Assembly: GCF_014836675.1 (NCBI RefSeq)
Contig: NZ_JACSQK010000004.1
Span: forward strand, 372,001 to 436,000
DNA: 64,000 nt
Direction: 5' to 3'
Origin: Comamonas avium
GTDB lineage: Bacteria > Pseudomonadota > Gammaproteobacteria > Burkholderiales > Burkholderiaceae_C
Below are positions 30,007 to 41,123 of this stretch, piece after piece. Position numbers and translations under genes: made by a program. Below the pieces are notes generated by a model. That model had not been told where the DNA came from and ran no database searches. It saw only the letters and a program-made list of their open reading frames with translations. The number at the start of each line of letters is the position of its first letter. Position 1 is the stretch's first letter.

Positions 30007-31913
30007 CCGCCGTAGCCCTCCAGCACCTGGCCGGCTTCGTCGGCCAGTTCTTGTACCGCAGCCACAAAGGCCTGTGCGCGGTGGGCATAGTCACGGTACA
30101 TGTCCATGCTGGCGCAGGCAGGTGACATGAGCACCGCATCGCCTGCCTTGGCATGGGCCGCCGCCGATTGCACGGCCTGGTCCATGTCGATGGCGTCCAG
30201 CAGCGGCACGCCTGTCTCTTGCAGCGCTTGCTTGATCAAAGGCGCATCACGGCCAATCAAGACCACGGCACGCACATAGCGCGAGACCGGAGAGGCCAAA
30301 GGCCCAAAGTCCTGGCCCTTACCCAGACCACCCAAAATCAAAACAATGCGGCGATCGGCCCCCAGCCCCGTCAGAGCGGCGACCGTGGCACCCACATTGG
30401 TGCCCTTGCTGTCGTCAAAATACTCCACGCCATGCACCATGCCAATGGGCTCAACGCGGTGGGGCTCACCCCGGTATTCACGCAAACCGTAAAGCATGGG
30501 TGCCAACGATGCCCCAGCCGCTTGCGCCAGCGCCAGTGCTGCCAAGGCATTGGTTGCGTTGTGGCGGCCACGAATGCGCAGCGCATCGGCGGGAAGTAGC
30601 CGCTGCATGACCAATTCTTCTTGCGGATCGCGTGCGCGGCGGCCGGCGTTGTCCACATCCATGGCGCGCACCAGCCAGGCCATGCCTGCCACCATCTCGA
30701 TGCCAAAGTCACCAGGATTGCGCGGCATGTCAGCCCCGAACGTCAGGTGGGCACGCAGTTGAGGCTTTTGCAGCTTGACCTTGACGGGCGGCGGCAGCAT
30801 GTCCATGACGACAGGGTCTTCGCGGTTGAGCACCATCAACCCGCTTTGGCCAAAAATGCGTGCCTTGGCTGCTGCGTAGCCAGCCAGACTGCCGTGCCAG
30901 TCCAAATGGTCCTGCGTGATGTTGAGCACCACAGCTGCGGTGGGCTCGAAACCTTGCACGCCATCGAGCTGAAAGCTGGACAGCTCCAGCACCCAGACCT
31001 GGGGCAAATGCTCCGCATCAATGCGGGCACTCAAGGTATCGAGCAACGTAGGGCCAATGTTGCCCGCCACGGCGGCGTGCATGCCGGCGTGCTCCAGCAG
31101 CTTGCCTGTGAGCGAAGTGACCGTGGTCTTGCCATTGGTACCCGTAATGGCCAGCACTTTGGGCTGGTAGCCGTGCGCTGTGTTCAGCCCTTGCAAGGCT
31201 GCGGCAAACAAATCCAGCTCACCGCCCACTGGCAGCCCAATGGCGCGCGCCGCATCGACGACGGGGGCGATGGTGTCGGGCGTCAGGCCGGGAGAGCGAT
31301 AGACCGAGGTCAGATTCTGGCCATCGACCAAAGCGCGGCTGAGCGGACCGCCGACAAACCGCGCCTCAGGCAATTGAGTGCGCAGCAGCTCCAGCTGGGG
31401 CGGTGCTTCGCGTGTATCGGCCACCGTCACCTGTGCGCCCGCACGTGTGCACCAGCGCGCCATGGAAATGCCCGATGCGCCCAGACCCAAAATCAAGACA
31501 TGCTGACCTTGCAGGTGCTGCGCCTGGCCCAGCGGCCACTGCGCAGGCACGGGGGGGCAATCTACAGCGGGCACATCGTCTACAGGCTGCGCCGTCGTGA
31601 CTTCGGCATCGCCTGCATCAGACATGCTGGGGTCCGTAAAAATTTGCGCCACAAAGGCGGCTGCATCTTTGGCGGCAGTCAGTGAAGCCACATCCGGCAC
31701 AGGCTCTGCCCACGCAGGCGTCACCCCCACCTCAACTTCAGGAGCTATCAGCGCTTGTCCATCTTGCGTTTCAGATACATTTATATCTAAAACCTTTGAC
31801 TCATCTACGCTGATAGCTCCTAAATTTTCATTGACAACCACGGCCTCTGCCACTGCATCGGTGGTGGTCGATGTGGTGTGTGGCATATCCTGTGGATAGT
31901 CTTGGGCGTGCAT
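30003..31913 (-). CDS. murD: UDP-MurNAc-L-Ala--D-Glu ligase MurD with a long N-terminal extension
   Basis: A Mur ligase adding D-Glu to the stem peptide. The core is normal: UDP-site Rossmann loop GLGASG at residues 143-148, P-loop [13 protein letters not shown], and [10 protein letters not shown]. The product would be 636 residues, because about 135 acidic, Ala/Val/Glu-rich residues precede the core; other MurD proteins begin near the Rossmann loop. ATG 31913 has a GAGG ribosome site right after mraY, and the frame stays open throughout. Residues 32-58 are encoded by a copy of the palindromic repeat (31741-31820). An internal ATG at 31625 is an alternative start but has a weak ribosome site. 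Overlaps ftsW by 4 bp. Confidence 0.9.
   Translation of the reverse strand: MHAQDYPQDMPHTTSTTTDAVAEAVVVNENLGAISVDESKVLDINVSETQDGQALIAPEVEVGVTPAWAEPVPDVASLTAAKDAAAFVAQIFTDPSMSDAGDAEVTTAQPVDDVPAVDCPPVPAQWPLGQAQHLQGQHVLILGLGASGISMARWCTRAGAQVTVADTREAPPQLELLRTQLPEARFVGGPLSRALVDGQNLTSVYRSPGLTPDTIAPVVDAARAIGLPVGGELDLFAAALQGLNTAHGYQPKVLAITGTNGKTTVTSLTGKLLEHAGMHAAVAGNIGPTLLDTLSARIDAEHLPQVWVLELSSFQLDGVQGFEPTAAVVLNITQDHLDWHGSLAGYAAAKARIFGQSGLMVLNREDPVVMDMLPPPVKVKLQKPQLRAHLTFGADMPRNPGDFGIEMVAGMAWLVRAMDVDNAGRRARDPQEELVMQRLLPADALRIRGRHNATNALAALALAQAAGASLAPMLYGLREYRGEPHRVEPIGMVHGVEYFDDSKGTNVGATVAALTGLGADRRIVLILGGLGKGQDFGPLASPVSRYVRAVVLIGRDAPLIKQALQETGVPLLDAIDMDQAVQSAAAHAKAGDAVLMSPACASMDMYRDYAHRAQAFVAAVQELADEAGQVLEGYGG
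31741..31820. repeat. Palindromic repeat copy 4, inside murD
   Basis: GGAGCTATCAGCG and CGCTGATAGCTCC are a perfect 13-bp inverted repeat 80 bp end to end. The inner part TTTCAGATACATTTATATCT matches the core of the intergenic copies. It lies in the 5' part of murD as annotated and would code residues 32-58. Confidence 0.85.
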
Positions 31914-31918
31914 GGTGC

Positions 31919-33097
31919 TTACCTCAGCTTCAGCGTTGTGAGGCCAATCAGGCACAGCAGCATGGTGATGATCCAGAAACGAATCACGACCTGCGTCTCT
32001 TTCCAGCCGCTCTTTTCAAAGTGGTGGTGCAGCGGTGCCATCTTGAGCAAGCGGCGGCCTTCGCCGTAGCGCTTTTTGGTGTACTTGAACCACACCACCT
32101 GCAGCATCACCGAGACGGCTTCGGCCACAAAAATGCCGCCCATGATGGCCAGCACAATCTCCTGGCGCACGATCACGGCAATGGTGCCCAGCGCAGCGCC
32201 CAGGGCCAGCGCGCCCACGTCACCCATGAATATCTGGGCCGGATGTGCGTTGAACCACAGGAAAGCCAGACCTGCGCCCGCCATGGCACCGCAAAAGATC
32301 ATCAGCTCGCCCGTGCCGGGAATGCTGGGAAAGTGCAGGTATTTGGCGTAATTGGCGTTGCCTGTCACGTAAGCAAAAATGCCCAGTGCAGTGCCCACCA
32401 TGATCACGGGCATGATGGCCAGACCATCCAGACCATCGGTCAGGTTGACCGCATTGCTGGCACCGACAATGACCAGATAGGTCAAGATCACAAAGCCCAG
32501 CACACCCAGTGGGTAGCTGATCTCCTTGAAGAAAGGCACTTGCAGCCCAGCCTGTGGCGGCAAATCCATCGAAAAGCCCGACTGCACCCACGTGACGAGC
32601 AGTTCAAACGAGCGGCTGTTGGAGTTTTCAGACACGCTGAAAACCAGGGCGATGGCTGCAATCAAGCCAATCACCGATTGCCAGAAATACTTCTCGCGCG
32701 AGCGCATGCCTTCCGGGTCTTTGTTGACCACCTTGCGCCAGTCATCCACCCAGCCAATCGCACCAAAGCCCAGCGTCACGATCAGCACAATCCAGACAAA
32801 GCGGTTGCTCAGGTCAAACCACAGCAAGGTCGAAACGGAGATGGCAAACAAAATCAGCACGCCCCCCATGGTGGGTGTGCCGCTTTTAACCAAATGGGTC
32901 TGCATGGCGTAGCTGCGCACGGGCTGCCCCATCTTCAGCGCGGTCAGCATGCGAATGGCTTTGGGGCCTACCCATAAACCAATGCCCAAAGCGGTCACCG
33001 CAGCCATGACCGCACGGAACGTGATGTACTGCACCACGCGCAAAAAACTGAAATCAGGCGACAAAGTCTGCAGCCACTCGGCCAAGATCAGCAGCAT
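31919..33097 (-). CDS. mraY: Phospho-MurNAc-pentapeptide transferase MraY
   Basis: A 392-residue integral membrane enzyme that moves phospho-MurNAc-pentapeptide to undecaprenyl phosphate, giving lipid I. About ten transmembrane segments. Signatures seen: [30 protein letters not shown] with the catalytic Asp pair, and [18 protein letters not shown] with the His cluster. I use ATG 33097, six codons after the longest possible start; it overlaps murF by 10 bp. Confidence 0.96.
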   Translation of the reverse strand: MLLILAEWLQTLSPDFSFLRVVQYITFRAVMAAVTALGIGLWVGPKAIRMLTALKMGQPVRSYAMQTHLVKSGTPTMGGVLILFAISVSTLLWFDLSNRFVWIVLIVTLGFGAIGWVDDWRKVVNKDPEGMRSREKYFWQSVIGLIAAIALVFSVSENSNSRSFELLVTWVQSGFSMDLPPQAGLQVPFFKEISYPLGVLGFVILTYLVIVGASNAVNLTDGLDGLAIMPVIMVGTALGIFAYVTGNANYAKYLHFPSIPGTGELMIFCGAMAGAGLAFLWFNAHPAQIFMGDVGALALGAALGTIAVIVRQEIVLAIMGGIFVAEAVSVMLQVVWFKYTKKRYGEGRRLLKMAPLHHHFEKSGWKETQVVIRFWIITMLLCLIGLTTLKLR

Positions 33098-34485
33098 GTT
33101 GCGCCCTCCTTGCAAGCGCTTTCCAGCGCTTGCACCACTTGTTCCATCTTCATACTTCTCGAACCCTTGACCAGCACGCTGCCGGTCTGCCCCATACGGG
33201 CCTGCACCGCAGCAATCAGCGCGGCCATATCTTCAAAATGCGCAGCTCCATCACCAAATGCTGCAACTGCTTGCTTCATTTGAGGACCTAACGCGAGGAA
33301 ACTTTCAATCCCAGCTTGCTGGGCACATGCGCCGGCTTCTGCATGAAAAGCAGGTCCCTGGTCACCCACCTCACCCATATCACCGAGCACCAGCAAACGC
33401 GGAGCGGGTAGCTCGGCCAGCACGGCAATGGCTGCCTGAACCGAGTCTGGATTGGCGTTATAGGTGTCGTCCACCACATCCACACGGCGGCCGGCACACA
33501 CCACCGATGTCGAGCGAGAACGCCCCTTGACCGGCAAGAAAGCACTCAGCCCTTGGGCAATAGCAGCCAAAGGCACACCTGCTGCCAAGGCACAGGCCGT
33601 GGCCGCCAAGGCATTGCGCACGTTATGACGGCCTGCAATATGCAGCGCGCAGTCAAAGTTGCCTTGCGGTGTTTGCACCTGCACCTGCCATGCGCTGTGG
33701 GCCCAGTTGGCAGACAGCGCCGTAACATCCGCCGCGGCACCTCCAAAGGTCACCACCTTGCACGAGCCAGCCAGCTCACGCCACAAGGGCGTGAACGCAT
33801 CATCAGCCGGCAATACCGCCGTGCCATCGGCTGGCAGATGCGCAAAGACGCTGGCGTTCTCTTCGGCCACGGCCTGCACGGTGTGCATGAACTCCTGGTG
33901 CTCACGCTGGGCGTTGTTCACCAGCGCCACGGTTGGTTGTGCCACACGTGCCAGCTCAGTGATTTCGCCGGGATGGTTCATGCCCAGCTCCACCACCCCA
34001 AGGCGGTGCGCTGCAGTCATGCGAAACAGAGTCAAAGGCACGCCAATGGCATTGTTGAAATTGCCTTGCGTGGCCAATGCGGCATCGCCCGCCTGTGCGG
34101 ACAAAATGCTGGCGATCATCTGGGTCACCGTGGTCTTGCCATTGCTGCCAGTCACTGCAATCAAGGGCAGCTGAAACTGGCTGCGCCAGCCTGCAGCCAA
34201 GGCACCCAGTGCTACCGTGGTATCTGGCACTTCAATACCCTCAAGGCCCAGAGCCTCTAGGCCGCCATGCGCAATCACCGCTGTCGCAGCGCCTTGCGCC
34301 TTCACCTGAGGCAAGAAGTCATGGGCATCCATGCGTTCGCCCTTGAGCGCCACAAACAAATCACCAGCCTGAAGCGTTCGGCTGTCGGTATGCACACGCA
34401 GCAAAGGCGTTGTGGCACACCCCACCAGCCGCGCTTGCGGTTGGAAGGTGCGAATCCACACCAGCGCCTGTTGCAAAGTCATCAT
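33088..34485 (-). CDS. murF: UDP-MurNAc-tripeptide--D-Ala-D-Ala ligase MurF
   Basis: A 465-residue Mur ligase adding D-Ala-D-Ala. The P-loop is [13 protein letters not shown], the metal-site region [14 protein letters not shown], and the C-terminal domain carries [14 protein letters not shown] and [11 protein letters not shown]. Starts GTG 34488, ATG 34485 and ATG 34482 are all possible; 34485 overlaps the murE stop by one base. Confidence 0.95.
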   Translation of the reverse strand: MMTLQQALVWIRTFQPQARLVGCATTPLLRVHTDSRTLQAGDLFVALKGERMDAHDFLPQVKAQGAATAVIAHGGLEALGLEGIEVPDTTVALGALAAGWRSQFQLPLIAVTGSNGKTTVTQMIASILSAQAGDAALATQGNFNNAIGVPLTLFRMTAAHRLGVVELGMNHPGEITELARVAQPTVALVNNAQREHQEFMHTVQAVAEENASVFAHLPADGTAVLPADDAFTPLWRELAGSCKVVTFGGAAADVTALSANWAHSAWQVQVQTPQGNFDCALHIAGRHNVRNALAATACALAAGVPLAAIAQGLSAFLPVKGRSRSTSVVCAGRRVDVVDDTYNANPDSVQAAIAVLAELPAPRLLVLGDMGEVGDQGPAFHAEAGACAQQAGIESFLALGPQMKQAVAAFGDGAAHFEDMAALIAAVQARMGQTGSVLVKGSRSMKMEQVVQALESACKEGATCC

Positions 34486-35984
34486 CACTTGTTCTGTCCT
34501 TCTCGCTGGGCCAAAGCCGCACGGGCTTTTTCCATGTCCGAAAACGGGTGTTTCACACCCATGATTTCCTGGTAATCCTCGTGGCCCTTGCCCGCCAGCA
34601 GCACTACGTCGCGGGCATCCGCCTTTGCAATCGCCTGCGCGATCGCCTGGCTGCGATCCACCTGCACATGCACGCCCTGCAGCTGCATGCCAGCAGTAAT
34701 CTGGCCAACGATAGATTCGGGTTGCTCGCCACGCGGGTTGTCACTGGTGACCCACACCACACCTGCCTGACGCTGGGCCGCCTGCCCCATCAATGGCCGC
34801 TTGGTGGCATCGCGATTGCCACCACAACCAAACACGCAGTGCAGCTTGCCGCCACGCACTTGGGCCACCGGCTGCAAACCTTTGAGGGCTTGCTCCAAGG
34901 CGTCTGGCGTGTGGGCATAGTCCACCACCACCAGAGGCTGGTTTTGCAGCGCAATTTGCTGCATCCGCCCGGGCACAGGCTCTAGATCGCCGCAGATAGC
35001 CACCGCATCAGCCAGCGCAATACCCAGCGTACGCAACGTGGCCAGCACACCCAGCATATTGCTGACGTTGTACTGGCCGATCAGGCCGGTCTCCATCACA
35101 TACGTTTGTGTGCCTTCTTGCACGTCAAACGCCAGACCACGCAAACCGTGGCGCACATTCAAGGCCCGCAGGCGGGCAGCGCCGTCGACTGCCACCGTCC
35201 AGACATCCAACTGGCCAGCAGCCTGCAGCTGCAGCGCTAAAGTCTGGCCGTAGCCATCATCGACATTGATCACCGCAGCCTTCAGCCCTGGCCACGCAAA
35301 CAGCTTGGCCTTGGCCTGCCAGTAGGCATCCATGCTGCCGTGGTAGTCCAGGTGATCTTGGGTGAAGTTGGTAAAAATAGCGGTGTGAACGTCGACCCCG
35401 TCCAAGCGATGCTCTTCAATGCCAATCGAAGACGCTTCCATGGCACAAGCCGCCAGGCCTTGCTGTACATAGCTGGCCAGCGCATATTGCAGGCGCACTG
35501 GGTCAGGGGTGGTCATTCCTGTCACCACCAGATCGGGCGGCACACCGATGCCCAGCGTGCCCACCATGGCACACCCGTGGCGCACCCCGCTTTGGTACTG
35601 CGCCAAAGCATGGGCCAGCCACCATGCTGTCGTTGTCTTGCCGTTGGTGCCTGTCACTGCCAGCACTTGCAGTGCCTTGGAAGGCAGGCCATACCACTGC
35701 GCAGCAATTTCAGCCGTTGCCGCCTTCAGACCTTGGTAGCTAGCCACCGGGCCATCCAGCTCAAAGGCATGGATGCCTTCATGCTCGACCAGGCAGGCAA
35801 CAGCGCCGCGCTCAATCGCAGATGCCACGTGTTGCCGGCCATCCGTCACGCCGCCAGGCCAGGCAATAAAACCATCGCCTGGCTGCACTTGCCGGCTGTC
35901 TGTTTGCAGCTGACCGGTCACTCGGGCACGCAACCAGGCCACAGCCTGCTGCACGTCATTCAAAAATGCGGGCGCTCGGCTCAT
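34485..35984 (-). CDS. murE: UDP-MurNAc-L-Ala-D-Glu--meso-DAP ligase MurE
   Basis: A 499-residue Mur ligase adding the third stem residue. The P-loop is [14 protein letters not shown], with NFTQDHLDYHGSMDAYW in the central domain. The DNPR motif (SDNPRGEQP) selects meso-diaminopimelate, in agreement with dapF and mpl in this window. The ATG overlaps the ftsI stop by 4 bp. Confidence 0.96.
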   Translation of the reverse strand: MSRAPAFLNDVQQAVAWLRARVTGQLQTDSRQVQPGDGFIAWPGGVTDGRQHVASAIERGAVACLVEHEGIHAFELDGPVASYQGLKAATAEIAAQWYGLPSKALQVLAVTGTNGKTTTAWWLAHALAQYQSGVRHGCAMVGTLGIGVPPDLVVTGMTTPDPVRLQYALASYVQQGLAACAMEASSIGIEEHRLDGVDVHTAIFTNFTQDHLDYHGSMDAYWQAKAKLFAWPGLKAAVINVDDGYGQTLALQLQAAGQLDVWTVAVDGAARLRALNVRHGLRGLAFDVQEGTQTYVMETGLIGQYNVSNMLGVLATLRTLGIALADAVAICGDLEPVPGRMQQIALQNQPLVVVDYAHTPDALEQALKGLQPVAQVRGGKLHCVFGCGGNRDATKRPLMGQAAQRQAGVVWVTSDNPRGEQPESIVGQITAGMQLQGVHVQVDRSQAIAQAIAKADARDVVLLAGKGHEDYQEIMGVKHPFSDMEKARAALAQREGQNK

Positions 35985-37723
35985 AGCGACTCCTCCACAG
36001 GATTCGCAACGATTTGAGGCTGCACCGCCATGTCAGGAGCCACACCCAAGAGGCGCAGACTTTGCTGCACAACCGTACTGAAGACGGGCGCCGCCACCGT
36101 ACCGCCGTAGTAGGTGCCATTGCTGGGCTCATCGACCATCACAGCCACAATCACACGGGGGTTTTCAATAGGTGCCATGCCCGTGAACCAGGCCCGGTAC
36201 TTGCCTGCAGCATAGTTTTTACCCACTTGTTTGCGGGCAGTACCCGATTTTCCACCCACGGAATACCCCACAGTCTGGGCACGCTGACCGGTGCCGCCTG
36301 GGCCTGTGGCCAGTGCCAGCATCTTGCGCACCTGCTCTGCGGTACGTTCAGAGAACACAGGTACGCCCACCGGAGGCCTGTCCAGCTTCAGCATGGTGGC
36401 CGGAATCACTTTTCCACCATTCGAGAACACCGTGTATGAGCGTGTCATCTGCAGCAAGCTGGCAGACAGGCCGTAGCCATAGGACATGGTGGCCTGCTCA
36501 ACAGGACGCCAGGTTTTATAGGCGCGCAAACGTCCACTTGCAGCCCCGGGGAATGCAATTTGCGGTTTTTGTCCAAAGCCGACGGCAGAGAATGTCTCCC
36601 ACATTTCTTTTGCCGTTAACTGCTGCGAAATCTTGGTGGTTCCCACATTGCTGGACTTTTGAATCACACCTTCCACCGTCAGCAATCCATAATTTTTAGT
36701 GTCTGAAATGGTGGAACCCGTAACGTTGATGCGCCCGGGAGAAGTATCAATCTGCGTAGTTGGGCGAACCTTGCCACTTTCCAAAGCAATCCCGACGGTG
36801 ATGGGTTTGATGGTGGAGCCTGGCTCAAACACATCCGTAATGGCGCGATTGCGCAGTTGCTCGCCCGTTAACCGCTTGCGGTTTGACGGGTTAAAGCTGG
36901 GGTAGTTGGCCAGCGCCAGCAACTCGCCCGTTTTGGCATCCATCACCACCACAGTGCCTCCCAGGGCCTTGTGCGCAATCACCTGATCCTTGAGCTTTTG
37001 ATAGGCGAAAAACTGAATTTTGCTGTCAATAGACAATTGAATATCTCGGCCGTCAATGGGCGGAATTTCTTCTCCTACCCCCTCAACGACACGCCCCATC
37101 CGGTCCTTGATGACCCGGCGTGAGCCAATCTTTCCAGCCAGATCTTTTTCAAAGGCCAGCTCCATGCCTTCTTGGCCTTTGTCCTCGACATTGGTGAAGC
37201 CCACAATGTGCGCCGCAGCCTCGCCTTCAGGGTATTGGCGCTTGTATTCACGGGATTGATAAACCCCCTTGATACCCATCGCCTTGATTTTCTGCCCCAC
37301 TTCCCAATCCAGCTGACGCTTGACCCAGACAAAGCTTTTGTCTTCCTCCAGCTTTTTCTTGAGCTGGTCCAAAGGCATATCCATCAACTTGGCCAGTTGC
37401 GGCAGCTTGGCCAGATCCTCTGGCGTATTCTTTTCAACGTCCTCAGGGATCGCCCAAATACTGGCTGCAGGCACGCTGGAAGCCAGAATCAAACCATTGC
37501 GATCGAGAATTCGGCCCCGGTTGGCCGAAAGCTCCAGCGTGCGTGCAAAACGCACTTCCCCCTGCCTCAAGAAGAAGTCGTTATCAATCACCTGCACCCA
37601 GGCAGCACGGCCTGCCAGACCCGTGAATGCAAACACGACGCAGGCCATGACAAACTTGCTGCGCCAGGCTGGCGTTTTGCTCGCAAGCAAGGGGCTGGAG
37701 GTGTAATTCACGCTGCGCCTCAC
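35981..37723 (-). CDS. ftsI: Septal transpeptidase FtsI (PBP3)
   Basis: A 580-residue class B penicillin-binding protein that cross-links septal peptidoglycan. One N-terminal transmembrane helix (about residues 22-42) is followed by the pedestal domain and the transpeptidase domain with the active-site Ser in EPGSTIKPITVG, the SxN motif KSSNVGTTK and the KSGT motif GGKSGTARK. It overlaps ftsL and murE by 4 bp each. Confidence 0.97.
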   Translation of the reverse strand: MRRSVNYTSSPLLASKTPAWRSKFVMACVVFAFTGLAGRAAWVQVIDNDFFLRQGEVRFARTLELSANRGRILDRNGLILASSVPAASIWAIPEDVEKNTPEDLAKLPQLAKLMDMPLDQLKKKLEEDKSFVWVKRQLDWEVGQKIKAMGIKGVYQSREYKRQYPEGEAAAHIVGFTNVEDKGQEGMELAFEKDLAGKIGSRRVIKDRMGRVVEGVGEEIPPIDGRDIQLSIDSKIQFFAYQKLKDQVIAHKALGGTVVVMDAKTGELLALANYPSFNPSNRKRLTGEQLRNRAITDVFEPGSTIKPITVGIALESGKVRPTTQIDTSPGRINVTGSTISDTKNYGLLTVEGVIQKSSNVGTTKISQQLTAKEMWETFSAVGFGQKPQIAFPGAASGRLRAYKTWRPVEQATMSYGYGLSASLLQMTRSYTVFSNGGKVIPATMLKLDRPPVGVPVFSERTAEQVRKMLALATGPGGTGQRAQTVGYSVGGKSGTARKQVGKNYAAGKYRAWFTGMAPIENPRVIVAVMVDEPSNGTYYGGTVAAPVFSTVVQQSLRLLGVAPDMAVQPQIVANPVEESL

Positions 37724-38001
37724 TGTGCGCCTCCTGCTTGCTGCGAATCACGCACATAGTGCGTTATCGCCGGTGATGCGCCTTGCAGACCTTGCGCAAC
37801 CGCCAGTGCCTCAATGCGGGCAGGAGTTGACTGCGCCCGCAGCTCTACCTGCAGACGCTGGTACTCTGTTTCCAGATTGCGGGACTCATTGGTGGCGCGG
37901 TGCAGCTCGGTGAACAGGCGGCGCGATTCGTACTGGGTTTGCACCAGATACAACGCACTGAGCATGACGGCGACCAGCAGCAAGAAGTTCAGGCGAAGCA
38001 T
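37720..38001 (-). CDS. ftsL: Cell-division protein FtsL
   Basis: A 93-residue bitopic protein: a short cytoplasmic start, one transmembrane helix (MLRLNFLLLVAVMLSALYLV) and a periplasmic coiled coil that pairs with FtsB and binds FtsQ. I use ATG 38001, where the hydrophobic helix begins, rather than an in-frame start 23 codons upstream inside rsmH. Confidence 0.9.
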   Translation of the reverse strand: MLRLNFLLLVAVMLSALYLVQTQYESRRLFTELHRATNESRNLETEYQRLQVELRAQSTPARIEALAVAQGLQGASPAITHYVRDSQQAGGAQ

Positions 38002-38038
38002 GGCCCTCTCCTTGCGTGATGCAGCCGTGAGGGGGCTG

Positions 38039-38965
38039 TCATGCAGGCACCTCTGTACGCTGCGCCACACGCATTACGGCGCTGCGTGAACGGGGATTGC
38101 CTTCAACCTCTGCTTTACTGGGCTTGATACGCTCCAGCGCTTTCAAGCGCATGGGCTTGGGTACCGCAAATGGAGTGCGGCGGTCGAACACCTCTTTGGA
38201 GTGTTCCGCAATAAATTGCTTGACGATGCGGTCTTCCAGCGAATGAAAGCTGATGACCACCAACCGCCCGCCAGGCTTGAGTACGCGCAAGCTGGCAAGC
38301 AGCGCCTCTTCCAGCTCCACCAGCTCAGCATTGATAAAAATACGCAGCGCTTGAAAGGTGCGTGTGGCGGGGTTCTGGCCGTCACGCGTCTTCACCACCT
38401 TAGCCACCAGATCGGCCAAGTCGGTCGTGGTTTGCAAAGGGCCATGGGCCTCACGGTGCGCAACGATCGCTTTGGCAACCGGGTATGCAAGGCGCTCTTC
38501 ACCGTAGTCACGAATGACATCGGTAATTTGCTGCACCTCTGCTTCGGCCAGCCATTGGGCCACGCTTTGGCCACGCGTAGTGTCCATGCGCATGTCCAGC
38601 GGACCTTCGAAACGAAAGCTGAAGCCACGGTCTGCCTGGTCAATCTGCGGCGAGCTCACACCCAAGTCCATCAAGATACCGTCGGCACTGGCTTCTGGCA
38701 GCTCGCCGATATTGCGAAAACCTTCATGGCGGATAGAAAAACGGGCGTCTTCAATACGCCCGGCTTCTGCAATTGCCAATGGGTCTTTATCGAAGGCTAT
38801 AAGCCGCCCCTGCGGGCTGAGCCGGGACAAAATCAAACGCGAGTGGCCGCCACGGCCAAAGGTGCCATCCACATAGCAGCCACTGGTCGCAGACGGCGAA
38901 TCCCCCAGCAAGGCGTCCACGGCCTCGTTGAGTAAAACAGTTATGTGTTGGAGGGGCTGGTTCAA
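38039..38965 (-). CDS. rsmH: 16S rRNA (cytosine-1402-N4) methyltransferase RsmH
   Basis: A 308-residue SAM methyltransferase acting on 16S rRNA C1402. The start is [14 protein letters not shown], the SAM-binding region is [16 protein letters not shown], and later motifs are [20 protein letters not shown] and [16 protein letters not shown]. It lies 12 bp after mraZ and 37 bp before ftsL in the usual order. Confidence 0.96.
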   Translation of the reverse strand: MNQPLQHITVLLNEAVDALLGDSPSATSGCYVDGTFGRGGHSRLILSRLSPQGRLIAFDKDPLAIAEAGRIEDARFSIRHEGFRNIGELPEASADGILMDLGVSSPQIDQADRGFSFRFEGPLDMRMDTTRGQSVAQWLAEAEVQQITDVIRDYGEERLAYPVAKAIVAHREAHGPLQTTTDLADLVAKVVKTRDGQNPATRTFQALRIFINAELVELEEALLASLRVLKPGGRLVVISFHSLEDRIVKQFIAEHSKEVFDRRTPFAVPKPMRLKALERIKPSKAEVEGNPRSRSAVMRVAQRTEVPA

Positions 38966-38977
38966 CGCTCGCCCTTT

Positions 38978-39412
38978 TCAGAAAGCAAAATCTTGGAATA
39001 CATCGGGCATGGGCGCCTGCATTGCCTGCGCCTCATGGGCTTCATAAGTGGCTTTGTCCCAAAGCTCAAAGTGATTGCCCATACCGAGCAGGATCACCTC
39101 TTTGTCCAAAGCAACAGCTTGACGCAACTCAGGGGCAACCAGTACACGACCAGTTCCATCCATATCGACGTCCATGGCGTTGCCAAGAAAAATGCGTTTC
39201 CACCATTGCGCAGACATGGGCAATTGACCGATTCGGTCACGGAACAGCAGCCATTCAGAGCGTGGGAACAACATGAGACACCCGTGTGGGTGCTTGGTGA
39301 TAGTGACCTGACCTTGTGCTTGCGAAATCAGGGCGTCGCGATGCCGGGTCGGTATAGATAACCGCCCCTTTCCATCGAGATTCAGCGCTGAAGCCCCTTG
39401 AAACACGATCAT
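38978..39412 (-). CDS. mraZ: Transcriptional regulator MraZ
   Basis: A 144-residue AbrB-fold protein with two repeats; the conserved [13 protein letters not shown] and [13 protein letters not shown] segments mark each half. In other bacteria MraZ binds repeats in its own promoter and represses the division/cell-wall operon. It is the first gene of the cluster. In the leader, two GGG-containing pentamers stand 10 nt apart (GGGTG and GGGCC, about 39425-39440), a weak match to a MraZ box. Confidence 0.93.
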   Translation of the reverse strand: MIVFQGASALNLDGKGRLSIPTRHRDALISQAQGQVTITKHPHGCLMLFPRSEWLLFRDRIGQLPMSAQWWKRIFLGNAMDVDMDGTGRVLVAPELRQAVALDKEVILLGMGNHFELWDKATYEAHEAQAMQAPMPDVFQDFAF

Positions 39413-39726
39413 TCACCCCGTTTGTTTGGCCCTTGAGCACCCTTTTCCGGGAGCTTGAGGCAATTTTCACCACTTAATTGCACTTTTTTGCACTGTAGCA
39501 GCAAATTCAAGGATCGCCACTAGCAGCCCCACGTCCGCAGGCAATGAAATCAATGACTTAGAAAGAATTAATGCATTAAAAAATCACAAAAAACACTTTG
39601 AAATCATTCACTTAACCGCTCATCGGGCGCGCGCATGCGTCCTACGTTCCATTTACGATCTTTATCAAAACAAATCCCCCTTGGCGGTGAAGCACCGCCA
39701 AGGGGGATGAAGTGGCTGATTTTGAG
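39413..39726. other. Intergenic region between mraZ and hslU
   Basis: This 314-bp gap must contain the promoter of the division/cell-wall cluster, read leftward from about 39413-39560, which is AT-rich. I cannot assign -35/-10 boxes with confidence. The hslU terminator is at 39674-39708. No tRNA, small open frame with a ribosome site, or palindromic-repeat copy is seen. Confidence 0.6.
39674..39708 (-). terminator. Terminator after hslU
   Basis: ATCCCCCTTGGCGGTG and CACCGCCAAGGGGGAT form a long perfect stem, followed on the minus strand by TTGTTTTGAT. The T run is interrupted, but the stem is very stable. Confidence 0.7.
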
Positions 39727-41046
39727 TTACAGAATGTATCTTGATAAATCTTCGTCCTGGCTGAGTAACTGCAAGCGCTCATCCACGTAGGTAGCATCAA
39801 TCGTCACTGTTTGACCGGCCAGTTTGACCGCATCAAAGCTGATCTCATCCAGCAAGCGCTCCATCACGGTTGACAGACGACGCGCACCAATATTTTCCGT
39901 ACGCTCATTCACCGTAAACGCAGTGTGTGCCAGACGTGTAATGCCGTCTGGGGTGAATTCCAGCTTCACGCCTTCCGTCTCCAGCAATGCCTGATACTGC
40001 TTGACCAGCGACGCGTGGGTTTGCACCAAGATCGCCTCAAAGTCCTCCACCGAAAGTGACTGCAGCTCCACACGGATCGGGAAGCGGCCCTGCAACTCCG
40101 GGATCAAATCGCTGGGCTTGGCCAGGTGGAATGCACCCGAGGCAATGAACAAGATATGGTCAGTTTTGACCATGCCGTACTTGGTGGACACGGTCGTGCC
40201 CTCCACCAAGGGCAGCAAGTCACGCTGCACACCTTGGCGCGACACGTCAGAGCCACTGGCCTCCTGGCGGGTGGCCACCTTATCAATTTCATCGATAAAG
40301 ACAATGCCGTTTTGCTCGAGATTGCTCAGCGCGCGGGTTTTGGTCTCTTCCTCGTTAACAAGCTTGGCGGCCTCTTCATCCACCAATTGCTTGAGTGCAT
40401 CTTTGATTTTGAGCTTGCGGGTCTTGCGCCGCTCTTGCCCCATCTGGCTGAACATGCCGCGCAATTGCTCAGCCATCTCTTCCATGCCCTGGGGCCCCAT
40501 GATTTCCAACTGAGGCTTGGCGTCCAGCAGCTCAATTTCAATCTCTTTATCGTCCAGTTGGCCTTCCCGCAACTTCTTGCGGAAAATCTGGCGTGCATTA
40601 CTGCCTTCTGTTGCCACATCACCTGTGCGCGCTGGGGGCAGCAGTACATCCAAAATACGCTCTTCTGCTGCGTCTTCAGCCCGCATGCGCAGCTTTTTCA
40701 CCTCGCTCTCGCGCGCTTGCTTGACCGCGATTTCTGCCAAGTCGCGGATGATGGAATCCACATCCTTGCCGACGTAGCCCACTTCAGTGAACTTGGTGGC
40801 TTCCACCTTGATGAAAGGCGCATCCGCCAGCCGCGCCAAGCGACGCGCAATCTCGGTCTTGCCGACACCTGTAGGGCCGATCATCAGGATGTTCTTGGGC
40901 GTTATTTCCTGGCGCAGTCCATCAGCCACCTGCTGGCGACGCCAGCGATTGCGCAGCGCAATCGCTACCGCACGCTTGGCGCCGGCCTGGCCCACGATGT
41001 GGTTGTCCAACTCAGAAACGATTTCCTGGGGGGTCATGGAAGACAT
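39727..41046 (-). CDS. hslU: ATP-dependent protease ATPase subunit HslU
   Basis: A 439-residue AAA+ unfoldase feeding the HslV peptidase. It starts [20 protein letters not shown]. Walker A is [15 protein letters not shown], the pore loop is in the GYVG sequence of [13 protein letters not shown], Walker B is [10 protein letters not shown], and the C-terminal LSRYIL enters HslV. The I-domain lies between. Starts at 41046 or 41037 are both possible. It follows hslV by 77 bp. Confidence 0.96.
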   Translation of the reverse strand: MSSMTPQEIVSELDNHIVGQAGAKRAVAIALRNRWRRQQVADGLRQEITPKNILMIGPTGVGKTEIARRLARLADAPFIKVEATKFTEVGYVGKDVDSIIRDLAEIAVKQARESEVKKLRMRAEDAAEERILDVLLPPARTGDVATEGSNARQIFRKKLREGQLDDKEIEIELLDAKPQLEIMGPQGMEEMAEQLRGMFSQMGQERRKTRKLKIKDALKQLVDEEAAKLVNEEETKTRALSNLEQNGIVFIDEIDKVATRQEASGSDVSRQGVQRDLLPLVEGTTVSTKYGMVKTDHILFIASGAFHLAKPSDLIPELQGRFPIRVELQSLSVEDFEAILVQTHASLVKQYQALLETEGVKLEFTPDGITRLAHTAFTVNERTENIGARRLSTVMERLLDEISFDAVKLAGQTVTIDATYVDERLQLLSQDEDLSRYIL

Positions 41047-41072
41047 ATTCAAATATCAATCAAATCAGCGTC

Positions 41073-41105
41073 TAGCACATACGCAAAAAAGGGCTAGCAG
41101 CTATA
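41073..41105. repeat. Partial palindromic repeat between hslV and hslU
   Basis: GCGTCTAGCACATACGC followed by GGGCTAGCAGCTATAA resembles one arm of the palindromic repeat family; the other arm is missing or very diverged. Confidence 0.35.
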
Positions 41106-41123
41106 AATTCTTAGAACGCAGAC

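Noticed and set aside
39413-39480. Three-repeat MraZ box upstream of mraZ
   Set aside because: Only two GGG-containing pentamers have the expected 10-nt spacing and the third does not fit, so I do not list it as a feature.
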